DNA of 64,000 bases from Streptomyces caniscabiei (GCF_014930365.1 NZ_JABXWI010000001.1:1-64000); one strand, 5' to 3'; shown: positions 49,156 through 57,612, counted from the first letter of the stretch. The notes: a model not told the origin generated them from the sequence alone. Numbers and translations: made by a program.

Positions 49156-51213
49156 ATGACGGACACCGTCGTACCCGCCACCGTCGACACCACCGAGCCG
49201 CCCACCGCGCCCGTACCCGTCGACAACCCGAACCTGCCCAAGCCCGGCGTCACCGACGAGAAGCGCCGGCCGATCCTCCCCCCGTGGCTCAAGGACCGCA
49301 CCGAATTCGCCACCGCCGCCCGCCACACCAGCGCCCGCCTCGGCTACGCCACCGCCTACCACGGGCTCCGCGCCCCCTGGTACGCCGTGCAACTGGCCGC
49401 CATGGCGCCCCGCGGCGCTTGCCGCTTCGTCACCGAGACCAACCGGTGGCTGTGGGACCGCGAGGCCGCGCCCCTGCGCGGGCACGCCGTCCGTACCGAG
49501 GACGTCGAGGAGTACCTGCACCTCGCCCGGCTGCGCGGCAACCGCGTCCGCCTCCGCGGTCTCGTCACCGTCGTCGCCACCGTGTTCGGGCTCGGCTTCG
49601 CCCTCTGGCTGTACGTCATGGCGCCCGCGTTCCTGTGGGCGTTCGCCGCTGGCGGGGTGCTCACCCTCGGCTACTTCGGGCAGCAGCCCGACGCCCCCGT
49701 CATCGGGCCAGCCGTCATGCGCACCGAGCTGCAGAAACTCACCGGCACCATCGTCCTGCGCGGCCTCGACTCCATCGGCAACCCGAAGATCTCCGCCGCC
49801 CTGAAGAAGGGCGGCGACATGGACGGCATGCGCTTCACCAGCGAAATCGTCCGCGACGGGCCCGGCTACCGCGCCGACCTCGACCTCCCCTACGGCGTAA
49901 CGCCCGACGACATCATGGAGAAACGCGAGCAGCTCGCCTCCGGCCTGCGCCGCAAGGTCGGCTGCGTCTGGCCCTCCGGCGACGAGAACGAGCACGAGGG
50001 CCGCCTGGTGCTGTGGGTCGGCGACAAGCCGATGAACGAGACCACGAAACCCGCCTGGCCGCTCCTCAAGGACGGGCAGGTCGACCTCTTCCGGCCCGTC
50101 GTCTTCGGCAACGACCAGCGGATGCGGTGGGTCGAGGTCACCCTCATGTTCGCCTCCATCGTCATCGGCTCCATCCCCCGCATGGGCAAGACGTTCCTGC
50201 TCAGGCTGCTGATGCTCATCGCCGCCCTCGACCCGCGCGCGTGGCTGCTCCCCTTCGACCTGAAGGGCACCGGCGACCTCCGCGCCCTCGAACCCGTCGC
50301 CCACCGCTACCGCGCCGGCGAGGAAGACGACGACATCGAGTACATCCTCCACGCGCTCCGCGAGGTCAAGGAGGAGCTGCGCCGCCGCGCGAAGGTCATC
50401 AAGGGCCTGCCGCACGCCCGCTGCCCCGAATCGAAGGTCACCCCGGCCCTCGCGAACGACAAGAGCCTCGGCCTGCACCCCATCGTCATCGGCATCGACG
50501 AGTGCCAGGTCGTGTTCGAGCACGAGAAGCACGGCGCCGAGATCGAGAGCATCTGCACCGACATCACCAAGCGGGGCCCGGCCCTCGGCATCATCGGCAT
50601 GTTCGCCACCCAGCGGCCCGACTCCAAGTCGCTGCCCACCGGCATCTCCGCGAACGCCGTCCTGCGGTTCTGCCTCAAGGTGATGAACCACCAGGCCAAC
50701 GACATGGTGTTGGGCACCGGGGCGTACAAGTCGGGGATCCGGGCGACCATGTTCAGCCGCCGCGACCTCGGCATCTGCTACCTGTCCGGCGAGGGCGACG
50801 ACCCCCGCATCGTCGCGTCCGCGTTCGTCGACGCCCCGAAGGCCGAGCAGATCGTCACCCGGGCGCGGAAGATGCGCGAGGAGTACGGCAACATCACCGG
50901 CCACGCCCTCGGCGAGGGCCCGTCCGCCACCGTGGGGATGGACATCCTCGGCGACGTCCTGGCCGTCATGGGCCCGGACGAGAAGGCCGTGTGGTGCGAG
51001 CGTCTCGCCGACCGTCTCGCCCAGCTGCGCCCCGACGTGTACGGCGAGTGGAAGGGCGAGAACGTCACCACCACCGTCAAGGCGTGGGGCATCAAGACCG
51101 ACCAGGTGTGGGGCACCACCGACGACGGCGAGGGCAAGAACCGGCGCGGCATCAAGCGGGCCGACGTGGTCGCCGCCGTCACCCGCCGCGAGGCCGACCG
51201 GCTCGCCGCATAG
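49156..51213 (+). CDS. FtsK/SpoIIIE-TraB family DNA translocase
   Basis: The product is 685 residues. A disordered, Pro-rich head (1-45), a membrane part (about 134-175: LVTVVATVFGLGFALWLYV and FLWAFAAGGVLTLGYFG), and an FtsK-type motor follow. Walker A is GSIPRMGKT near 337-345, Walker B VIGIDECQVVFE near 445, and sensor-like ATQRPDSKSLPTGI is present. The end (620-685) is winged-helix-like. Streptomyces plasmids use TraB proteins of this size to move double-stranded DNA into recipient hyphae. Finding one with Spd-like genes inside a tailed prophage is unusual. A packaging or segregation role is the alternative. Confidence 0.82.
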   Translation: MTDTVVPATVDTTEPPTAPVPVDNPNLPKPGVTDEKRRPILPPWLKDRTEFATAARHTSARLGYATAYHGLRAPWYAVQLAAMAPRGACRFVTETNRWLWDREAAPLRGHAVRTEDVEEYLHLARLRGNRVRLRGLVTVVATVFGLGFALWLYVMAPAFLWAFAAGGVLTLGYFGQQPDAPVIGPAVMRTELQKLTGTIVLRGLDSIGNPKISAALKKGGDMDGMRFTSEIVRDGPGYRADLDLPYGVTPDDIMEKREQLASGLRRKVGCVWPSGDENEHEGRLVLWVGDKPMNETTKPAWPLLKDGQVDLFRPVVFGNDQRMRWVEVTLMFASIVIGSIPRMGKTFLLRLLMLIAALDPRAWLLPFDLKGTGDLRALEPVAHRYRAGEEDDDIEYILHALREVKEELRRRAKVIKGLPHARCPESKVTPALANDKSLGLHPIVIGIDECQVVFEHEKHGAEIESICTDITKRGPALGIIGMFATQRPDSKSLPTGISANAVLRFCLKVMNHQANDMVLGTGAYKSGIRATMFSRRDLGICYLSGEGDDPRIVASAFVDAPKAEQIVTRARKMREEYGNITGHALGEGPSATVGMDILGDVLAVMGPDEKAVWCERLADRLAQLRPDVYGEWKGENVTTTVKAWGIKTDQVWGTTDDGEGKNRRGIKRADVVAAVTRREADRLAA

Positions 51214-51227
51214 CCCCAGGACGGCCG

Positions 51228-51309
51228 CTAGACCTAGCACCCCGCCCCGCTAGGTCTAGCACCCCTACTAGCGCCCGAAACGGCCCCTGAGCAGGCACCT
51301 AGCGCCTAG
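51228..51309. repeat. CTAG-rich repeat cluster downstream of the TraB-like gene
   Basis: Seven CTAG tetranucleotides lie in 82 bases (51228, 51234, 51250, 51256, 51268, 51299, 51306). Two 17-base copies, GCTAGACCTAGCACCCC and GCTAGGTCTAGCACCCC, differ at two positions. CTAG is rare in high-GC actinomycete DNA, so the density is striking. It could be a cis-acting site for the neighbouring translocase, comparable to clt loci of Streptomyces plasmids, or an operator. Confidence 0.6.
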
Positions 51310-51363
51310 CAGGGGCACCGCTGAACCCCCGGGAACCGCCCGGAATCGAGGAGGAGACACCCC

Positions 51364-51588
51364 ATGCTGGTTGCTATGGCCGCGGCCGTCCTGTGGCTCG
51401 GCGGCTACGCCGTGCTCTGCGCCGTCCGCCCCTTCGCCCCGTGCCGCAGGTGCGGCGGCCTCGGCGAGATCGAGCACCGCGACAAGACCCGGATGTGCCC
51501 GCGGTGCCTCGGCAAGAAGCTCCGGCTCCGCGTCGGCCGCCGCGCCCACAACGCCTGGCGCCGTACCCACCAGGCCGGCGCCCGCTGA
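51364..51588 (+). CDS. Small membrane zinc-knuckle protein, 74 aa
   Basis: The ATG follows GAGGAGACACCCC. One N-terminal membrane helix (VAMAAAVLWLGGYAVLCAV), then PCRRCGGLGEIEHRDKTRMCPRC, in two CxxC pairs, and a basic tail. Tail-anchored zinc-ribbon proteins of this kind often accompany tra/spd genes. The function is unknown. Confidence 0.65.
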   Translation: MLVAMAAAVLWLGGYAVLCAVRPFAPCRRCGGLGEIEHRDKTRMCPRCLGKKLRLRVGRRAHNAWRRTHQAGAR

Positions 51589-51602
51589 CCCACACTGGGG
51601 TC

Positions 51603-51803
51603 ATGGACGACCAGATCGCACCCGTCGGCTACCTCACCGCCCGCGACGCCCAACGCGCCCTCGGCATCACGCCCGGAGCCCTCCGCAACCTCGTCTACCG
51701 AGGCCGCCTCAAGCGCGCCGGAGGCACCGACCGACACCCCTGGTACGCCGTCCAAGACGTCGCCGCCATCTCCGCGCAACGACGAGCGAACGCTGCAGCT
51801 TGA
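51603..51803 (+). CDS. MerR-like HTH protein, 66 aa
   Basis: The ATG at 51603 begins MDDQIAPVGYLTARDAQRAL. The pattern ITPGALRNLVYRGRLKRAGG followed by WYAVQDVAAI is a helix_17/MerR-type winged HTH. It may regulate the transfer-like operon or the late genes. A terminator at 51875-51907 closes the unit. Confidence 0.7.
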   Translation: MDDQIAPVGYLTARDAQRALGITPGALRNLVYRGRLKRAGGTDRHPWYAVQDVAAISAQRRANAAA

Positions 51804-51874
51804 CCGCAGGTCAGACCCTGTGTGACGATCGCGGTGAACAACTGTGTCCTCAAACGGCACCCACAGACGCACGC

Positions 51875-51907
51875 GAAGCCCCGGCCAATCCCCCCGGCCG
51901 GGGCTTC
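51875..51907 (+). terminator. Strong hairpin terminator
   Basis: GAAGCCCCGGCC (51875-51886) pairs perfectly with GGCCGGGGCTTC (51896-51907), followed by GTCGTGTG. It separates the HTH gene from the lipoprotein gene in the 204-base interval 51804-52007. Confidence 0.8.
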
Positions 51908-52007
51908 GTCGTGTGCTCAGCCACGTCACAGAACAGCCACATCGGGGACCCCCGGACGGCACTCGACGGATGATGCCCCGTCAGCGCAATCACTCTCGGG
52001 GGGATCC

Positions 52008-52313
52008 ATGCGTACCCGTACAGCCATCACAGCCGTCCTGCTCGCCCTCGCAGCCACCACGGCCGCCTGCAGCAGCGACAAGGCCGACCCCGCAGCCTGC
52101 AAGGCCGCGATGGAGAAGCAGTTCGAGGACGCCAAGGACGGCAAGGAAGGCAGCCGCCCCGACGCGTGCGACGGCGTCGACGACAAGACCGTGCAGAAGT
52201 ACGCCAAGGACATCGTCGCCGACCAGACGACCAAGGAAGTCGAGGAGTCGCTCGACGACATCGAGAAGGAACTCGACGACACCCTCGACGATCTGGAGAC
52301 CGCCGCACCCTGA
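52008..52313 (+). CDS. Prophage-encoded acidic lipoprotein, 101 aa
   Basis: The start MRTRTAITAVLLALAA with TTAACSS gives a signal peptide and a plausible lipobox ending at Cys21. The mature part is very acidic, with a pair of Cys (C29, C49) and a helical end repeating Asp/Glu/Leu (EESLDDIEKELDDTLDDLE). The gene is isolated between terminators and the packaging genes, the pattern of a lysogenic-conversion gene. Surface lipoproteins of prophages sometimes block superinfection; here that is inference. Confidence 0.72.
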   Translation: MRTRTAITAVLLALAATTAACSSDKADPAACKAAMEKQFEDAKDGKEGSRPDACDGVDDKTVQKYAKDIVADQTTKEVEESLDDIEKELDDTLDDLETAAP

Positions 52314-52332
52314 CGACCCGGAGGTGGCGCCC

Positions 52333-52617
52333 GTGGCCGGCAACCCCCGCAACGGGCGCCCCTACCGACGGCTCGTCGACTGGCTCCGCGCCCAGCAGCT
52401 GCCGTGCTGGATCTGCGGCCACAACATCGGGTACGAACTCGACGCCCGGCACCCGCTGTCGTTCACCCTCGACCACCTCGTCCCGCTCTCGCGCGGCGGC
52501 AGCCTCCTCGACCGGGCCAACGCCCGGCCCGCGCACCGGCGCTGCAACAGCAGCCGCGGCAACCGCACCACCACGCCGCCCAGGGCGGCACCCCAGCGAG
52601 CCTCACGGAGGTGGTGA
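52333..52617 (+). CDS. HNH endonuclease next to the terminase genes
   Basis: The product is 94 residues. The GTG at 52333 follows CCGGAGGTGGC. The core is CWICGHN, then FTLDHLVPLSRGG, and ARPAHRRCNSSRGNR, the full HNH pattern with structural Cys pairs. HNH proteins encoded beside terminases assist genome cutting and packaging in many siphophages. It overlaps the next gene by GTGA. Confidence 0.85.
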   Translation: MAGNPRNGRPYRRLVDWLRAQQLPCWICGHNIGYELDARHPLSFTLDHLVPLSRGGSLLDRANARPAHRRCNSSRGNRTTTPPRAAPQRASRRW

Positions 52618-52838
52618 CCGTGGCTGCCCAGCAGCAGACTCCCCACCAAGTCGTCGCGTCAGAGCTGCGGCGAGTTGACCCGATCGCGCTCCTCTTCCAA
52701 CGCGATCAGGTCGCGGACCGGTTGCTCGTGGCGATCGCCGACCGAATGCGTGACGAGGCCGGCGGCCCCGACTGCAGTTGCGGAGGCTGCGACTCCTGCG
52801 CTCAACACGCGCTCATCGACTGGCTCGATCCGAGGTGA
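52614..52838 (+). CDS. Hypothetical protein with cysteine cluster, 74 aa
   Basis: The GTG at 52614 overlaps the HNH stop; a GTG two codons later is also possible. A helical front (VASELRRVDPIALLFQRDQV) is followed by DCSCGGCDSCAQHALIDWL, with five Cys and a His in a likely metal site. Function is unknown. Confidence 0.55.
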   Translation: MTVAAQQQTPHQVVASELRRVDPIALLFQRDQVADRLLVAIADRMRDEAGGPDCSCGGCDSCAQHALIDWLDPR

Positions 52839-52844
52839 CACAGC

Positions 52845-53282
52845 GTGCTGTACGTCATCACCGGCCCGCCCGCCGCAGGCAAGTCCACCTGGATCGACGC
52901 GCACGCCACAGCGCGTGACATCGTCATCGACCTGGACCGCATCACCCACGCGCTGACCGGCCCCGGCGCCCCCGCCTGGAACCAGGACCCCCTCCAGCTG
53001 AGGGTCGCCCACAAGGCGCGCTATGCCGCCATGCACGAGGCCTTCGAGCTACGCGACCGCGTCGATGTCTACCTCATCCACACCATGCCGACGGGCAAAG
53101 CACTCGCTCGCTACAAACGACTCAACGCGCGCATCGTGGTCGTCGACCCCGGCCGGCAGATCGTCATGGCACGCATCGAAGCCATGCGCGACCCCGACAT
53201 GACCAGGGTCGCCACCCGCTGGTACAACTCCCGCGCCAGCCGGTCACGCTCGGCCATGCCCCAGTCGTCGCGGGCCTGGTGA
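52845..53282 (+). CDS. P-loop kinase-like protein, 145 aa
   Basis: A GTG start gives VLYVITGPPAAGKSTW, with Walker A GPPAAGKST at residues 7-15, then DIVIDLDRITHAL, the Asp pair of the AAA_33/polynucleotide-kinase group, and a lid-like arginine helix (MARIEAMRDPD). It resembles small phage nucleotide or polynucleotide kinases. Substrate unknown. It lies between the HNH and terminase genes. Confidence 0.75.
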   Translation: MLYVITGPPAAGKSTWIDAHATARDIVIDLDRITHALTGPGAPAWNQDPLQLRVAHKARYAAMHEAFELRDRVDVYLIHTMPTGKALARYKRLNARIVVVDPGRQIVMARIEAMRDPDMTRVATRWYNSRASRSRSAMPQSSRAW

Positions 53283-53474
53283 GCTGCGGCGATTCGCCCA
53301 TGGGGAGGGGGGCGGGTAGCTGACGGGGGATGAAGACCGGGCGACCCAAACGCCCTTGTCGCCCTGTTTTTTGCGCGGCCCAAATCTTCTCCCTAATCCG
53401 GCGAAGCAAGCTCCAGCGGATTAGGGAGCGTCACCCTGCGTGACATCACGCTGCGTCACGGCCCGGGGGTGATC
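53283..53474. other. Candidate packaging site region before the terminase genes
   Basis: The 192 bases contain a perfect 12-bp inverted repeat CTCCCTAATCCG/CGGATTAGGGAG (53389-53400 and 53417-53428), a T-run (TGTTTTTTGCGC near 53370), and GCGTCAC/GTGACATCACG repeats at 53429-53460. Phages commonly place cos or pac sites directly upstream of the small terminase gene. No convincing coding frame is seen. Confidence 0.45.
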
Positions 53475-53747
53475 GTGAGCGTTGCCGACAAGATCGCCTC
53501 CGAGATTGACGATCTTCACGCGGAGGAGACGTCCCCCGGAATGGCGGCAGTCGCCCTTGCGCTGGCCAAGGCGATCGACTCCACCGACGTTCCGGCTTCA
53601 CAGGCCAAGGCGGCCCACGAACTCCGCTCGATCATGTCTGACCTGCGCAAGCTCGCGCCCGTGGAGTCGAAGGGGGACGCGGTCGATGACATTGCTGAGC
53701 AGCGAGCGAAGCGCCGGGCCGCCGCCCGCGAGCAGGCCAGCGGCTGA
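53475..53747 (+). CDS. Small terminase subunit candidate, 90 aa
   Basis: A GTG at 53475 (or 53469) follows GGGGGTGATC. The protein VSVADKIASEIDDLHAEETS... is helical, with ALALAKAIDSTDVPASQAKAAHELRSIM and an acidic/basic end. Short proteins of this plan sit immediately before the large terminase in many actinophages and are taken as the small subunit. It overlaps the large subunit gene by 62 bases. Confidence 0.6.
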   Translation: MSVADKIASEIDDLHAEETSPGMAAVALALAKAIDSTDVPASQAKAAHELRSIMSDLRKLAPVESKGDAVDDIAEQRAKRRAAAREQASG

Positions 53748-55266
53748 CGGCCCGCTGTACGGCTGGCAGGAGCCCCCGATCCAGATCGCCCCGCCCTCGG
53801 TGTCCAGCGCGGGGCAGGAGGCGATCGACCTGGCGGCCAAGGCCGGGCTGAAGCTCGACCCCTGGCAGCAGCACGTGCTTCGCGTGGGCATGGGCGAGGC
53901 CGCCGACGGGGCATGGTCGGCGTTCGAGGTCGCGGTCAATGTCCCGCGCCAGAACGGCAAGGGCGGGATCATCGAGGCCCGCGAGCTGTGGGGCCTGTTC
54001 ATCGGCGGCGAGCAGCTGATCCTGCACTCCGCTCACGAGTTCAAGACGGCGAAGAACGCGTTCAAGCGGATCGAGAAACTGATCAGGGGATGCCCTGACC
54101 TGCACAAACGCGTGAAGGCCTACCGGTACACGGTCGGCGAGGAGTCGATTGAGCTGCACTCCGGGCAGATCCTGCGGTTCATCGCCCGCTCGAAGGGCTC
54201 GGGCCGCGGCTTCACCGGCGACTGCAACATCCTCGATGAGGACATGATCCTCGGCGACGAGGCGATGGACGCGCTGCTGCCGACGATGGCGGCGGTCGAG
54301 AACCCGCAGATCTGGTACCTGGGTTCGGCGGGCATCGGCACGCCGTCGGTGCAGCTGTCGCGGCTGCGGGGGCGGGCCATGGCGGCGATCGAGGCCGGGG
54401 AGCCGGACGAGTCGCTGGCGTACTTCGAGTGGTCGTGCGACCTCCACGTCGACGAGTGCCCGCAGGGCTGCACGGCGCACGACGACGCGGGCTCGGACGA
54501 GGCGGTCCTGAAGGCCAACCCGGCGGTCGGGTTCCGGCTGACGCTGCCGAAGGTCCGCAACGAGCGCTCCACACTCAGCGCGGCCGGGTACGCGCGCGAA
54601 CGGCTCGGTGTGGGCGACTACCCGGCGGTGACCGCAGAGACGTGGCAGGTCATCGGGGAGGACGCGTGGCGGGCCCTGGCGGCCGCCGAGTCCACGCCGA
54701 GCGACCCGGTGGCGTTCGCCGTCGACATGACGCCGGAGCGGTCGCACGTGGCGATCGCGGTGGCCGGGGCTTGGCGGGGCGGTACGCACGTCGAGGTCGT
54801 CGAGCACCGGCCGGGCACCGGCTGGTTCAAGGAGCGGGCGCGGGAGCTGACGAAGAAGTGGGGGCCGCGCTGCTGGGTCATCGACCCGGGCAGCCCGGCC
54901 GGCTCGCTCATCACCGACCTGAAGGACGCGCTGAAGACGGATCCGGAGGACGAGGGCGGCGAGGACGAGGAGCCCCGGCTCCTGGCCCCGGTCGTCGAGA
55001 CGAGGACACGGGACGTCGCCCAGGCCACCGGTCAGTTCTACGACGCGGTCGCCGAGCAGGGCCTGTCTCACCTCGCCCAGGCGCCGCTGGCTGCGGCCCT
55101 GGCCGGGGCCCAGAAGCGGCCCCTGGGCGATGCATGGGCCTGGGCCAGGCGGATCCCGTCGGTGGACATCAGTCCGCTGGTGGCCGGGACGCTCGCGAAG
55201 TGGGGGCTGTCGGTGGAGGTCGAGGAGGAGCCGGAGGAGTCGGAGCCGTGGGCGGTGTACGGGTGA
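53686..55266 (+). CDS. terL: Large terminase subunit
   Basis: The product is 526 residues, started at the ATG 53686 with AAGGGGG upstream. The ATPase domain has the phage P-loop VPRQNGKGG near 88, a DEDM Walker B-like acidic pair (NILDEDMILGDEAMD near 185), and a C-terminal RNase H-type nuclease part with Asp in AFAVDMTPERSH and CWVIDPGSP. It cuts concatemeric DNA and pumps it into the prohead. The open frame reaches further upstream, inside the small subunit gene, without a better start. Confidence 0.92.
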   Translation: MTLLSSERSAGPPPASRPAADGPLYGWQEPPIQIAPPSVSSAGQEAIDLAAKAGLKLDPWQQHVLRVGMGEAADGAWSAFEVAVNVPRQNGKGGIIEARELWGLFIGGEQLILHSAHEFKTAKNAFKRIEKLIRGCPDLHKRVKAYRYTVGEESIELHSGQILRFIARSKGSGRGFTGDCNILDEDMILGDEAMDALLPTMAAVENPQIWYLGSAGIGTPSVQLSRLRGRAMAAIEAGEPDESLAYFEWSCDLHVDECPQGCTAHDDAGSDEAVLKANPAVGFRLTLPKVRNERSTLSAAGYARERLGVGDYPAVTAETWQVIGEDAWRALAAAESTPSDPVAFAVDMTPERSHVAIAVAGAWRGGTHVEVVEHRPGTGWFKERARELTKKWGPRCWVIDPGSPAGSLITDLKDALKTDPEDEGGEDEEPRLLAPVVETRTRDVAQATGQFYDAVAEQGLSHLAQAPLAAALAGAQKRPLGDAWAWARRIPSVDISPLVAGTLAKWGLSVEVEEEPEESEPWAVYG

Positions 55267-55466
55267 AGCGCATACGGCGGGTGACGGCCCTGGTGTGGTC
55301 GCGGCTCGGCTACACGGTCGGCTGCCTGACGGCCTCCGTGGGCGTCGGCTGGGAGTTCGGGCCTGGGTGGGGGCTGACGGTGGGCGGCGCCCTGGGGGCG
55401 GCCTCGTGCCTGCTGCTGGTCGATGTCGAAGCGAAGGGGCCCCCGAAGGGCGGTGATGTCCTGTGA
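55263..55466 (+). CDS. Small membrane protein between terminase and portal, 67 aa
   Basis: The GTG start overlaps the terminase stop (GTGA) and its own end overlaps the portal start. A basic N terminus (VKRIRRVTALVWSRLG) is followed by two hydrophobic segments (VGCLTASVGVGWEF; GLTVGGALGAASCLLLV). Small genes with membrane segments occur at this position in several actinophages. Function is unknown. Confidence 0.6.
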   Translation: MKRIRRVTALVWSRLGYTVGCLTASVGVGWEFGPGWGLTVGGALGAASCLLLVDVEAKGPPKGGDVL

Positions 55467-56797
55467 ACCTGCTGCAGCGCGCGTTCCAGCGCTTCGACTT
55501 GTCCTCGGCGCTCGATGACGCGTCGTGGTCGACGGGCGGAAACACCTACTTCGGGCTCGGCCGGCCGTCGGGCGGCGAAGAGCGGGCGTCGGCGTGGGAC
55601 TTCGAGGCGGCGGTGCGCTTCGCGTACAAGCGCAACGGTCCCATCTTCGCGCTGATGCTGGTCAGACAGCTGGTGTTCAGTGAGGCACGGTTCCAGTTCC
55701 GGCAGATCCGCAACGGCCGCCCCGGCGAACTGTTCGGCACGCAGGCCCTGGAAGTCCTGGAGACCCCGTGGACGGGCGGCACGACGGGCAAGCTGCTGTC
55801 GCGGATGATCCAGGACGGCGACCTGAACGGGAACGGGTTCGTCACGAACTACAACCCCGGTCGGCTGAAGCGGATGCGGCCGGACTGGACGATCATCGTG
55901 ACCGGGTCGGAGGAGGAGCCGCACCTGGCGGGTGACGCCATCGACGGTGACCTCCTCGGCTACGGCTACGCCCCGCAGGGCAACTGGGACGATCCGGTGT
56001 TCCTGCTGCCCGAGCAGGTCGCGCACTTCGCTCCGATCCCCGATCCGGAGTTCCAGTTTCGCGGTATGTCGTGGCTGACGCCGGTGGTGCGGGAGATCAC
56101 CGCCGACTCGGCGGCGACGACGCACAAGCTGAAGTTCTTCGAGAACGGCGCCACCCCGCAGCTCGTGGTGGCCTACGACGCCTCGGTCACCGCGGAGAAG
56201 TTCGCGAAGCTCAAGGCCGTGATGGACGCCTCGCACGCCGGGGCCGACAACGCCTACAAGACGCTGTTCCTCGGCGGTGGCGCTGATGTGACGGTCGCGG
56301 GCAAGGATCTGCACCAGCTCGACTTCAAGGTCACGCAGGGCGCCGGGGAATCGCGTCTCGCGGCGGCGGCCGGGGTGCCGCCGAGCATCGTCGGGTTCTC
56401 CGAGAGCCTGGCCGGGTCGTCGCTGAACGCGGGTAACTACACGGCCGCCCGGCGCCGGTTCGCCGACGCCACGATGCGGCCGCTGTGGCGGGAGGCTGCC
56501 GGAGCCCTGTCCACCCTGGTCGATGTCCCCGCCGGGGCGGAGCTCTGGTACGACGAGCGGGACGTGGCCTTCCTCCGCGAGGACAGCAAGGACGCCGCCG
56601 ACATCCAGGGCGTGAAGTCCCGCACGATCCGCCAACTGATGGACGCCGGGTTCGAGCCCACCTCGGTTGTCGCCGCCGTCGAAGCCGACGACTTCGCCCT
56701 GCTGAAGCACACCGGGCTGTACTCCGTGCAGCTGCAGAAGCCCGGCACCGCCCCGCCCGGCGCCGGGCCCGCCTCACCACCCACGGAGGAGCAGTGA
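55463..56797 (+). CDS. HK97-type portal protein
   Basis: The product is 444 residues, starting at a GTG coupled to the gene before. Typical portal blocks are present: AVRFAYKRNGPIFALMLVRQ, GNGFVTNYN, QVAHFAPIPDPEFQFRGMSWL, and GVPPSIVGFSESLAGSS with NYTAARRRF near 315-330. Twelve copies form the ring through which DNA enters the head. It is followed by the protease at TGATG. Confidence 0.93.
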   Translation: MNLLQRAFQRFDLSSALDDASWSTGGNTYFGLGRPSGGEERASAWDFEAAVRFAYKRNGPIFALMLVRQLVFSEARFQFRQIRNGRPGELFGTQALEVLETPWTGGTTGKLLSRMIQDGDLNGNGFVTNYNPGRLKRMRPDWTIIVTGSEEEPHLAGDAIDGDLLGYGYAPQGNWDDPVFLLPEQVAHFAPIPDPEFQFRGMSWLTPVVREITADSAATTHKLKFFENGATPQLVVAYDASVTAEKFAKLKAVMDASHAGADNAYKTLFLGGGADVTVAGKDLHQLDFKVTQGAGESRLAAAAGVPPSIVGFSESLAGSSLNAGNYTAARRRFADATMRPLWREAAGALSTLVDVPAGAELWYDERDVAFLREDSKDAADIQGVKSRTIRQLMDAGFEPTSVVAAVEADDFALLKHTGLYSVQLQKPGTAPPGAGPASPPTEEQ

Positions 56798-57612
56798 TGG
56801 ACGCATTCATTCGCAGCTTCCCGCTGGAGGACATCCGTGTCCGCGCCGGCGGGGACGGCCGCACAGTCGAGGCCTACGCCGCGGTGTTCGACACCCCGAC
56901 GGAGATTCACGACCAGGACGGCCACTACAACGAGGTCATCGACCGGCGCGCCTTCGAGCGAACGCTGACCCAGCTGGCTCCGGCTGGCAGCCGTACCAAC
57001 TGGCGCGTCGGGGTGCTCTACAACCACGGGCGGACCCTGTTCGGGACGCCGTCCGAGCGGGGTGCGATGCCGATTGGCGCGCCAGTGGAGATCAAGGCCG
57101 ACACTCGGGGCCTGCTGACCGTCACCCGCTACAACCGGACCGAGTTGGCCGACGAAGTCCTGGAGAACATCCGTGAGGGATCCATCACCGCCCAGTCCTT
57201 CAGTGGTGGATTCCTGCGCTCCGACCCGGGCCGCGCGCCCCGTGGCGGCTACCGGGCCGATGCCAGCGGCAAGCTGCGCACGGTGCGCCGCCAGGAGATC
57301 GCACTGCGGGAGTACGGACCTACCCCGTTCCCTGCCTACCCCGACGCCGCGGTAGTTGGCGTCCGCGCTGAGCAGGCTGCCCGCCTGCTGGCCGACCTAC
57401 CCGACGATGAGCGCTTGAGGCTCGTCGACATGCTTCGGACCGGCACCCCGCTGGAATCGCCCGCTGGCGATGCTCCCGCAGGCCCGCCGTCCGCCGGCGA
57501 CCCCAATCCGGGCTCCGCCGCCGAGGACCCGCCCACTGATGGGCACTCCGCTCGGCTCGCTGTGGCGTGGGCGAACGTCCGCGCCGACATCAAGGCCCGG
57601 AGGCCTTCATGA
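56797..57612 (+). CDS. Prohead maturation protease (HK97 family)
   Basis: The product is 271 residues. VEAYAAVFDTPTEIHDQDGHYNEVI and VLYNHGRTLFG contain the His of the U35 serine protease pair; SITAQSFSGGF carries the likely serine. After residue 190 it becomes Ala/Pro/Gly-rich. The enzyme trims the scaffold domain from the capsid protein. It overlaps the capsid gene by ATGA. Confidence 0.88.
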   Translation: MDAFIRSFPLEDIRVRAGGDGRTVEAYAAVFDTPTEIHDQDGHYNEVIDRRAFERTLTQLAPAGSRTNWRVGVLYNHGRTLFGTPSERGAMPIGAPVEIKADTRGLLTVTRYNRTELADEVLENIREGSITAQSFSGGFLRSDPGRAPRGGYRADASGKLRTVRRQEIALREYGPTPFPAYPDAAVVGVRAEQAARLLADLPDDERLRLVDMLRTGTPLESPAGDAPAGPPSAGDPNPGSAAEDPPTDGHSARLAVAWANVRADIKARRPS

